Part shown: positions 1-5,506 of the stretch, piece by piece
Layout: each line of letters opens with the position of its first letter
Numbering within the stretch: position 1 is the first letter of the stretch
Assembly: GCA_023666975.1 (NCBI GenBank)
Contig: JAMPAW010000132.1
Coordinates: 1 to 9,168 of the forward strand
Direction: 5' to 3'
Length of the DNA: 9,168 bases
From: Clostridium sp.
GTDB taxonomy: Bacteria > Bacillota_A > Clostridia > Lachnospirales > Lachnospiraceae
The notes under the pieces: generated by a model
What the model was told of the DNA's origin: nothing
Database searches by the model: none
The model's input: only the letters and a program-made list of their open reading frames with translations
Position numbers and translations under genes: made by a program

Positions 1-154
1 ATATCTTTCCCATGCCACAGCCATACCATTCCTATATCGTTTCTATTTCTTTTCTATACCACCAAAAAAACCTTATTCCAATGGCAATATCTTTCCTATG
101 CCACTGCCATACCATTCCTGTATCGTTTCTGTTTCTTTTCTATGCCGCCAAAAA
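1..154. repeat. Imperfect direct repeat, 86-bp period, two copies
   Basis: Bases 1-68 recur at 87-154 with only six mismatches (positions 11, 19, 34, 45, 58 and 61 of the unit), five of them pyrimidine-pyrimidine or purine-purine swaps. Within and after the copies a shorter motif of the form ATATCTTTYCYATRCC keeps returning: at 1, 87, 171 and 233, with shorter forms at 202 and 214. The array therefore fades out near 248. On the minus strand it reads as GGYATRGRAAAGATAT units downstream of the tnpV-like gene. The left end may continue beyond the window. I do not recognise the repeat. It could be an iteron-like binding array, a transfer or terminal region of the mobile element, or decayed tandem sequence. 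Confidence 0.85.
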
Positions 155-284
155 TCCCTCCCCACAAACGATATCTTTTCCTATACCATTTTTCCAAAAA
201 AATATCTTTTGCCATATCTTTTTTTGGTTTTGATATCTTTTCCATACCGCCCCCTGCCGTTGCAAGTCCATCATAAAATTTCCG

Positions 285-318
285 TAAAAAACAAGGGCAG
301 TTTCCCACCCCTGTGTCA
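285..318 (-). terminator. Possible rho-independent terminator after the tnpV-like gene
   Basis: Read on the minus strand immediately after the TGA stop at 319-321, an ACAGGG arm pairs with CCCTTGT (one bulged T), followed by a run of six T. The stem is short and has a bulge, and alternative pairings with the neighbouring GGGTGGG are possible, so this is a moderate call. Its position right after the last gene of the minus-strand group fits a terminator. Confidence 0.4.
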
Positions 319-705
319 TCACGCATATATCATTTCCCGCAGTACAATCTCCTCTGCCGCATTTTTTACGTTGTTCATAAGCCCGATCCATTCCAACGGA
401 TCAGCCACTTTTAGCTCCTCTGTAATCCCTGCCCCCGCTTTCATCTGCTCCGCAATCCGTTCCACCATATCATGGCACTCCACATCCATTTCATGGAGAT
501 ATTCATTCAGTTTCCCAGACATCAACAGCCGGAAATACTCCCTCCTGTTATTGGCAGTCAGATACTCCCACCGCATCAGTCCGTATTTCCCTATGTGGTA
601 ATGCGTTCCCTCCGGCAGCCTCAAATCCGGATAATAACAGCCATCCTCTGCTAGACGGTACATAATACCGTTTTCCTCAATCACTTCCGCCAACTCTTTC
701 TCCAT
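319..705 (-). CDS. tnpV: TnpV-family transposon-encoded protein
   Basis: This 128-residue protein matches what I know of the TnpV family, named from the mobilisable transposon Tn4451 and common in Tn1549-like conjugative elements of gut Clostridia. Recognisable family features in order are the PDLRLPEG segment near residue 26, the LTANNRREYFRLLMSGKLN stretch around residues 49-67, the long acidic middle helix with MVERIAEQMK, and the conserved WIGLMNNVKNAAEEIV segment ending in a terminal ..IYA. Length is typical. The start is supported by GGAGG six bases before the ATG. No enzymatic motif is visible and the biochemical role of TnpV is not established to my knowledge. It is the last gene of a minus-strand group and marks this region as mobile-element DNA. 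The family call is from recalled sequence character, not a search. Confidence 0.85.
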   Translation of the reverse strand: MEKELAEVIEENGIMYRLAEDGCYYPDLRLPEGTHYHIGKYGLMRWEYLTANNRREYFRLLMSGKLNEYLHEMDVECHDMVERIAEQMKAGAGITEELKVADPLEWIGLMNNVKNAAEEIVLREMIYA

Positions 706-728
706 AAGCAGCCTCCATTCCTATGTAC

Positions 729-757
729 GGATAAGGAAAAAATGCTTTCCCCTATCC
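729..757 (-). promoter_or_regulatory. 12-bp hairpin between the hydrophobic peptide gene and tnpV
   Basis: On the minus-strand transcript GGATAGGGGAAA pairs over its full 12 bases with UUUUCCUUAUCC, including two G-U pairs, around a five-base loop. No T-run follows in that direction, so it is not a standard terminator for minus-strand genes; it may be a processing or mRNA-stability element. Read on the plus strand the two wobble pairs become A-C mismatches, but the stem is followed by TTTTT, so a weak plus-strand terminator is the alternative. Confidence 0.45.
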
Positions 758-765
758 TTTTTCAC

Positions 766-930
766 TCATGCCAGTACCAGCAGAAATATCTTCATCACAC
801 TTCCAGTCAAAAGCAGGACGACCTCCAATACTGCCAGTGCCAGCTTCAAAGCGTGTATCAAAATCCATGCCGCACCCTTTAATATACAGCCCAAAAAATG
901 AACAACGTTTCCAATGCCTGCCTTTAGCAT
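766..930 (-). CDS. Small hydrophobic (membrane) peptide, 54 residues
   Basis: The start is fixed by a very strong AAGGAGGG Shine-Dalgarno a few bases before the ATG at 930-928. A longer reading from the ATG at 981, which directly abuts the stop of the upstream gene, has no ribosome binding site and is less likely. Residues from about 9 to the C-terminus are almost all aliphatic or aromatic, broken only by single Lys or His residues near positions 18, 25 and 28. This suggests one or two membrane helices. There is no signal-peptidase site, cysteine cluster or toxin motif that I recognise. It lies between a ribbon-helix-helix gene and tnpV on the same strand, so it is probably part of the mobile element's accessory group. 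Function unknown; a small membrane peptide of a conjugative element or a type I toxin-like peptide are both possible. Confidence 0.6.
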   Translation of the reverse strand: MLKAGIGNVVHFLGCILKGAAWILIHALKLALAVLEVVLLLTGSVMKIFLLVLA

Positions 931-981
931 ATTTGCCCTCCTTTCTGACTTCCGGCCGTTGCCTTCCACAGCATCCAGCAT

Positions 982-1170
982 TTACTGAGTGCCGTCTTTT
1001 TTCTTTAACAGCTCATTGTAATACATTTCCAGTGCATCCATGACAATCTGGTTTTTCACTTTTCCCCTGTTAAGTTCCTCGTCATGCAGCTTATCCCATA
1101 ACTCCACATGACGGATGTTTTGCATGGAAAACCGCACAGGGTATGGATAAAATAAACCTCCACTCGCCAT
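982..1170 (-). CDS. Small ribbon-helix-helix-type DNA-binding protein (ParR/CopG-like)
   Basis: This 62-residue protein has the layout of a ribbon-helix-helix DNA-binding protein. A short strand with alternating residues (PYPVRFSM, about residues 9-16) is followed by a helix around 19-32, a turn, and a second helix from about 36 to 56 (KNQIVMDALEMYYNEL) ending in a Lys-rich tail. The pattern resembles the centromere-binding or autoregulatory RHH proteins that accompany partition modules in Clostridial conjugative elements. GGAGGG placed six bases upstream of the ATG supports the start. The stop TAA is directly followed by an ATG, but the downstream gene more probably starts 51 bases later at its own ribosome binding site. 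No partner ParM/ParA gene is visible upstream, so if this was a partition module it is incomplete. The fold is inferred from pattern only. Confidence 0.55.
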   Translation of the reverse strand: MASGGLFYPYPVRFSMQNIRHVELWDKLHDEELNRGKVKNQIVMDALEMYYNELLKKKDGTQ

Positions 1171-1401
1171 TTGTAACCCTCCAATCTGATTTTATTTTTG
1201 ATACTTTATTAACTTTCATCCCATGCACAAAAGCAACAATTCTGCATGGCACGCCACTTTTCTCTTTCTGTTCTCTTATCATCCCCTTTCTAAGGCATCA
1301 CAAAGCCATAGACAAAAGCATTGTTCCGGCTTTGTATGCAGACTAAAATGTTTCGATATATAACAGGCCTGCCCTATACCATTTTTGTTTCATTGCAAAA
1401 A
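1171..1401. other. Stretch without a supported gene
   Basis: Minus-strand reading gives one possible frame (ATG at 1282, 63 codons), but its start sits directly against a GGGG run with no spacing and it overlaps the RHH gene by 80 bases, so I do not support it. The stretch contains no continuation of the integrase in any frame I translated. It probably holds the leader and promoter of the RHH gene, but I see no convincing -35/-10 pair. Confidence 0.5.
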
Positions 1402-1467
1402 ATAATAGGACTAAATCATCTGCAACCCCTTGATTTTACTGGGTTCTCTCTGATTTGTTCCTATTAT
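1402..1467. repeat. 66-bp imperfect palindrome beside the integrase breakpoint
   Basis: Two nested inverted pairs share one centre at 1434.5. The outer arms ATAATAGGACTAAATC (1402-1417) and GATTTGTTCCTATTAT (1452-1467) pair at 14 of 16 positions. The inner arms AACCC (1424-1428) and GGGTT (1441-1445) pair perfectly around a 12-base loop. Six-base unpaired segments separate outer from inner arms. On the minus strand the structure runs straight into a T-run, so a terminator for the integrase relic is possible. Its right arm ends about nine bases from the point where integrase homology stops, which also fits a subterminal hairpin of an inserted element (IS200/IS605-like or MITE) or a folded recombination site. 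Confidence 0.7.
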
Positions 1468-2385
1468 ATCACTCCCATCGTGTACCCTTATGGGCAGCAG
1501 TCCAGCTTTTTCGGATGAACGTTTTATTTCTTTTTCCAAAGCGGATTTTGTGAAATAGAAAATCCTGTCTCCCTTGCTAATTCCGTAGAGTTTTGATATA
1601 TACTCGTGAATATCATCATACAAAAAATCCGGAATGGATATACACCGTTTTGCCGTTAGTGTCTTCGGTTCCAGAAACAGCTCCTCGCCATTTACTTTTG
1701 CATAATTCTTATTGATGTCTACTCGTTTCGTGGGGAGAATATCTGCAGGGGTGAGTGCCAGCAGCTCCCCGGACCGCATTCCGGTATAAAACAGCATATC
1801 AAAAGCCAGTTTTACCGATGATTTCTGGATGGCACTGGAAAACTGCTCATACTGTTCCTGTGTCTAGATGTGCATTTCCTCTGCCTTACTTTTTCCCATA
1901 CTGTCGGCCGCTTTGCATGGATTGAAAGCAAGGCTGTAATGGGTTACTGCATAATTCATCAGAGCGGACAGATGGTTGTTGACTGTTTTTAGGTAGGTCT
2001 GGGAGAATGGTTTCCCGTATTCATCCCGGTATGAAATCAATTCATTCTGCCATTTTCGGATTTTGATGGTGTCAATATCGCACACTTTCAGCCTGCCGAA
2101 GTAGGGGAGTAGCTTACTTTCGACGAAAAAACGCTTATTCTCCATGGCGGTAGGCTTCAGCCGGTGCTCCATATCTTCCATATAGTTTTCTACAAGAGAA
2201 GAAAAAAGTATATCATTCGTGTTTTTCTCCTGATCCAAGAAAGACCTTTCATACTCCTTGGACTCCCTCTGTGTTTTGAACCCTCTTTTGCAGGTTTGTT
2301 TATTCTGCCCGGTCCAGTCCGTATAGTGGAAAACAGCATATCACATGGTTTTTCCATTTTTAAGAGTGTATTTGTAAGCTGGCAT
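1411..2385 (-). pseudogene. Tyrosine recombinase (Tn916-type integrase), inactivated
   Basis: One reading frame from the ATG at 2385-2383, preceded by a perfect AAGGAG, spans the arm-binding domain (residues about 3-45, with YTDWTG and a GFKTQRE segment), the core-binding domain (about 55-160) and the first part of the catalytic domain. The frame carries two stops: TGA at codon 15 (2343-2341), where the family normally has Trp before YAVF, and TAG at codon 174 (1866-1864), where Trp precedes TQEQYEQF. Both are explained by TGG losing a G to A. The first catalytic Arg (R204, GMRSGEL) and a Lys in the following beta-hairpin remain. Homology then stops at VHD (303, base 1477), just where HxxR should follow; the second Arg, the His and the nucleophilic Tyr are gone, and about 21 unrelated codons lead to a stop at 1411. 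The enzyme cannot be active. Confidence 0.9.
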
Positions 2386-3023
2386 TATTTCTCCTTCAAA
2401 TATGGGCGTAATCTCTTCATGATTAGTTCAGGGGTGATTTTTTCTTTATAAGTAAAATACACTAATTGCACACCATTCTTTTCGCATAGGTATTTCTTTT
2501 TTTGGTCATTCAACCTACGTTTAGTAAAACCTTCCTGTCCACCCCGGTGTGCAATTGGTTGATAATGCTGAATTCCTTGATATTCAATACCAATAGCGAG
2601 CTCTTCTATAAATATATCTAATTCTAACATTTCAAGCCATTTTCCGCGATAATGAAATTGCACATTATACTCGGAAAATATACTACTGATAATATCAAAG
2701 AGGAGTTTCTCGTGAACCCATTTCCCCCTACGGTTTTTAATCTCTGTATCAGGAGTAATAACTTTTATATCTGAAAATGCAACACCTTTAAGGATATTTC
2801 GGATATAACAGTCTAATTTATTGTGATAGACAGGCTCTGAGCCGATATAATACTCGCAATATTTCCAGTTTCGTATAAAAAATTCCATCATTACCAAAGC
2901 TTCAAAATATTGATAACATTCTTGGATATCTCGTATATGAAATTCATTCATAAACCCATTGTTTGCCGATGCTGAAATGTGTTTAGGGAATGCAGAACAT
3001 AAAAGATATGCATTATTATACAT
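2385..3023 (-). CDS. PD-(D/E)XK-like nuclease domain protein, 5'-truncated remnant
   Basis: The 212 residues counted from the ATG at 3023 end in a restriction-endonuclease-like fold. A helix with HEKLLFDII (E105) is followed by strand LELDIFI (D136), strand IGIEYQG (E147 and Q149, an ExQ variant of ExK) and a helix with DQKKKYLCEKNG leading into strand VQLVYF. That order is typical of Vsr-like and DUF559-like nucleases. The N-terminal 90 residues are mostly helical and unrecognised. The ATG has no ribosome binding site. The frame stays open and protein-like upstream to 3116 (YYDTLKEFRSIVVRFRESRSY), ending at a TAA at 3119-3117 with no start codon between. I therefore read it as a gene that has lost its 5' end. 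Its stop TAA overlaps the integrase ATG by one base. A defence or DNA-repair role is plausible from the fold and the neighbouring Wadjet operon, but unproven. Confidence 0.6.
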   Translation of the reverse strand: MYNNAYLLCSAFPKHISASANNGFMNEFHIRDIQECYQYFEALVMMEFFIRNWKYCEYYIGSEPVYHNKLDCYIRNILKGVAFSDIKVITPDTEIKNRRGKWVHEKLLFDIISSIFSEYNVQFHYRGKWLEMLELDIFIEELAIGIEYQGIQHYQPIAHRGGQEGFTKRRLNDQKKKYLCEKNGVQLVYFTYKEKITPELIMKRLRPYLKEK

Positions 3024-3319
3024 ATAGGAGCGGCTTTCCCGGAATCTAACTACTATAGAACGAAATTCTTTTAGAGTGTCGTAATAGCCATTATAAGATT
3101 CGACAAAATATAAGGATTAGGTCTATTGGGGTGTGTTATTTTAGGTGTAATCATATTCTTTTCCATGCACCATCCGGTACCACTCGAAGCAAATAGCGGA
3201 CATTTGGACTGAACAGTGCGTAAAATTGGCATTTTTCGGTCCTTTCTTTTGCCTCGTGAGATTGTTTTGAGATTGATATTTAAGTGCTTTCCACATGTTC
3301 AGCTCAGTTTTGTTTTTTC

Positions 3320-3348
3320 TTGAAAACATTTTTGCTGCATGATAGAAT
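3320..3348 (+). promoter_or_regulatory. Sigma-A promoter of the jet operon
   Basis: TTGAAA (3320-3325) and TAGAAT (3343-3348) are separated by exactly 17 bases, each one or two changes from the sigma-A consensus. Transcription would begin near 3355, giving a leader of about 65 bases before jetA. No operator-like inverted repeat is obvious around it. Confidence 0.7.
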
Positions 3349-3411
3349 ATAAACAAAAGTGCAACTGATAAGGAGAATTGTAAGTTCTATAAATGCAGTA
3401 TGTACAAAATT

Positions 3412-3416
3412 GGAGG
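3412..3416 (+). promoter_or_regulatory. Ribosome binding site that sets the jetA start
   Basis: GGAGG lies four bases before the ATG at 3421 (seven before the following GTG). The upstream in-frame ATG at 3400 has its nearest AGGAG (3371-3375) about 24 bases away, too far to serve it. The jetA start is therefore taken as 3421. Confidence 0.75.
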
Positions 3417-3420
3417 TAAA

Positions 3421-4875
3421 ATGGTGAATTTTTTTGATTATATAAAAAATGATGCTTTTTTCAAACCATTAACACTGAAATATAGAAGAATATATTATGA
3501 TTGCATTCAGATATTAATTGATAAAACGAAAGAATTGCCAGTATTGTACGAATCAGATGCAAAAGATAGCATTACTGTTTATCTAAAGAATACTGGGATA
3601 AGTGAAGCAAAGAAAAACATGTCAGATGATAGTAATGCAGTTGAAGAAATAGAAGCTGAGGATAGTGGTACTGAGTTGCAATCTCCGGAAATCCTTTCAT
3701 TGTTTCGTGAATGTGGTTGGTTACTTCCTCGAGAGATAGGTAGAAATGGTGAGTATGTGGTTAATATTTCAATTGACTGTAGAAGATTTATGGATTTTCT
3801 AAGAAAAATGACAGAAAAAAGTGGAGAAGGTATTATGTCAAATCGTATTTTCTCTATGTATGAAATTATAAAATCTGCATTTGAAGAAGACTCGATGCGT
3901 AGAGAGAGACCTTATACCAATATTCTTGTACCGTTAATTGATAATGAGACAGAATTAAAAAATGAATTGGCAGATTTGAAAGACAGTATTTCCAGTATTA
4001 TGAAAGCAGTAATTGTTTTTCAAGATATTAATAGTTTTGGACAATTCATAATGAAAGACGAAATGCTGGACCATTTCTTCAGTGAATATTTTTTTGTGAA
4101 AAATAATGGATTAATTCCCACTCAGATATCATTCATAAAGGCGAAATTAAGGATACTTAGACAGGAAGAAACTTGTGAAAAAATGATAAAAGAATGTTCA
4201 GAAAAATTGCAATTGAATTATGAAGAGGCAAGGGAGCGAGTCGAACGATATTTTGCAGAAATTCAATATTTTTTGAGCATTGAATATGAGGCTAATATGG
4301 AATTAATTGATAGCCGTATTAATAATTATTACAATCTTGCAAATACAAGAATTATGTTGATGGCAAGTAATGGGGTGAAGCTGGAGGCATTAATTAATGA
4401 TTTTTTGAATATCGTGTCAAAGATGCCGGAAGAAGAACAGAATGCTGCAATGGAAAAAATTGCAGATTGTACATGTATCACTAACCAAAAATATGTTGGG
4501 TACAAATCTTTTGAAAAGAATAAACGTATAAAAAATGAGGGAAAAAATATTGGACTTCTAACAGTTGAGTTATCAGAAGAAGAAAAGAGAATACAAACAG
4601 AAAGGTTGTTTAATAGCTCCCCGAATAGATATTCTGTTGATAGAGTAAGTGCTTTTTTGGATGTACAATTGGGTAGTGAAAATGAAATGAATATTAAAGA
4701 CAAGCCGATTCAGACAAAAGAGGAAATATTGATGTATGCAGCAGCAATGCTTTATGCTAAAAATGCAGAGTTTGCATATGATATTCAATTGTCGGAAGAA
4801 ACTGTAAAGACAGAGCTTGCGGATATTACTGGTATGACAATCATTAAGAAGCAGAGGGAGTCCGTTTATGAATGA
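3421..4875 (+). CDS. jetA: Wadjet system protein JetA (MukF/kleisin-like subunit)
   Basis: The 484-residue product has the length and position of JetA, the kleisin-type subunit that bridges the JetC ATPase heads and binds JetB. It opens with a helical segment rich in aromatic residues (FFDYI..FFKPLTLKYRRIYYD). An acidic, low-complexity linker follows at about 60-86. Next comes a winged-helix-like unit (PEILSLFRECGWLLPREI at 89-106, then strand GEYVVNISID). Residues about 175-330 are long helices, and a C-terminal domain lies downstream of an acidic PEEEQ stretch. No catalytic motif is expected or seen. It resembles the family I know as DUF5716 or JetA in Firmicutes, rather than the DUF3375 form of type I. 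The gene is first in the operon behind a good promoter and its end overlaps jetB by eight bases. Assignment rests mainly on the operon and on resemblance, not on a search. Confidence 0.85.
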   Translation: MVNFFDYIKNDAFFKPLTLKYRRIYYDCIQILIDKTKELPVLYESDAKDSITVYLKNTGISEAKKNMSDDSNAVEEIEAEDSGTELQSPEILSLFRECGWLLPREIGRNGEYVVNISIDCRRFMDFLRKMTEKSGEGIMSNRIFSMYEIIKSAFEEDSMRRERPYTNILVPLIDNETELKNELADLKDSISSIMKAVIVFQDINSFGQFIMKDEMLDHFFSEYFFVKNNGLIPTQISFIKAKLRILRQEETCEKMIKECSEKLQLNYEEARERVERYFAEIQYFLSIEYEANMELIDSRINNYYNLANTRIMLMASNGVKLEALINDFLNIVSKMPEEEQNAAMEKIADCTCITNQKYVGYKSFEKNKRIKNEGKNIGLLTVELSEEEKRIQTERLFNSSPNRYSVDRVSAFLDVQLGSENEMNIKDKPIQTKEEILMYAAAMLYAKNAEFAYDIQLSEETVKTELADITGMTIIKKQRESVYE

Positions 4876-5506
4876 TTTTAGTTTTATGAAAAAAATGAAT
4901 GAAGAGGATGCATATTTATTTAAGAAATGTATCCGTAAAATGCTAGATACAACATTTGTTGTGGCTGATAAGGATGAGAAATTGTATGACTTTATATCAT
5001 CAGAGTCTAATCAATATGATGTTAATGCATATTTGGCAGCGATTGGTTACAAAGTTGTTGTTGAAGAAAGAATGAAAGTAGCAATGTTACAACAAGCGGA
5101 TGAAGATGTTGAAACAGTTGGATTAAAGAGAATAAATTTATATCGTTTTGATGCAAAGCAGATAAAGTTATTAATGGTACTTTGGCTTTTGTTTTTGGAA
5201 CGTATGGGGTATGCAGACCCGGTTCATATAACAGTTGGCGATATTATTGATAAATGCAAGATTTATCAAATTCATATGAAACCTGCAGACTTTAAAGATT
5301 CGTACCGCATATTTAAAAAATTTAGTCTGATAGATTATAGTGACGACATATCAACAGAAGAAGGGAAAGTCCGGCTATACCCATCATTACAATTTTGCAT
5401 GGATGTTGGACAATTGAAGCAAGTTATGGCGGAATATGCACCAGATGGAGAAAGCATAGAGACTGAGCAGGATGAATTCTTGGAAAGTGAGGATATAGAT
5501 GAATAA
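4868..5506 (+). CDS. jetB: Wadjet system protein JetB (MukE-like winged-helix subunit)
   Basis: The 212-residue protein fits JetB/MukE, the subunit that binds the kleisin JetA and helps clamp DNA in the SMC complex. It is predicted mainly helical with two winged-helix-like units, one ending in the strand pair GYKVVVEE and LKRINLYRF (about 57-95), the other around 100-180 with VHITVGDIID and a wing near EEGKVRLYPSLQF. The last 20 residues are strongly acidic (ESIETEQDEFLESEDIDE), likely a flexible tail. GAGGGAG upstream supports the ATG inside the end of jetA (ATGAATGA, overlap of eight bases). In Firmicutes Wadjet operons this slot is filled by a small DUF such as DUF4194 or DUF6063; I lean to the latter but cannot confirm it. 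No enzymatic residues are seen. Confidence 0.82.
   Translation: MNDFSFMKKMNEEDAYLFKKCIRKMLDTTFVVADKDEKLYDFISSESNQYDVNAYLAAIGYKVVVEERMKVAMLQQADEDVETVGLKRINLYRFDAKQIKLLMVLWLLFLERMGYADPVHITVGDIIDKCKIYQIHMKPADFKDSYRIFKKFSLIDYSDDISTEEGKVRLYPSLQFCMDVGQLKQVMAEYAPDGESIETEQDEFLESEDIDE

Larger units (their letters stand above)
3117..3420. other. Divergent intergenic region upstream of the jet operon
   Basis: This 304-base stretch separates the minus-strand nuclease remnant from jetA. It holds the jet promoter and leader (separate entries). A minus-strand open frame (3356-3141, 71 codons) crosses the promoter, lacks a ribosome binding site and resembles nothing I know, so I leave it out. The part from about 3160 to 3255 is richer in G and C than the DNA around it and may be a fragment of foreign or formerly coding sequence. 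Confidence 0.5.

Noticed and set aside
98..601. Plus-strand 167-codon frame across the repeat and tnpV
   Set aside because: It lies opposite the well-supported TnpV gene and is partly built from the repeat; its Ser/Pro/Phe-rich composition is typical of an antisense shadow.
1091..1282. Minus-strand 63-codon frame overlapping the RHH gene
   Set aside because: The ATG directly abuts a GGGG run without spacing, and most of its second half is the RHH gene read in another frame.
1402..1467. Integron attC site
   Set aside because: The palindrome has the two-part arm layout, but the outer arms lack the RYYYAAC/GTTRRRY core boxes that define attC, and no integron integrase is present.
1864..2238. 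Integrase start at the TTG codon at 2238
   Set aside because: Reading upstream in the same frame recovers a normal integrase N-terminus with a perfect ribosome binding site at 2385, interrupted only by the TGA at codon 15.
1864..2343. In-frame TGA and TAG in the integrase as evidence for a recoded genetic code
   Set aside because: A code with UGA as Trp would not explain TAG, and TGA, TAA and TAG all serve as ordinary stops elsewhere in the window (jetA, jetB and jetC). With the missing C-terminus, pseudogenisation is the simpler reading.
3141..3356. Minus-strand 71-codon frame upstream of jetA
   Set aside because: It has no ribosome binding site, its start region overlaps the jet promoter, and it resembles no protein I know.
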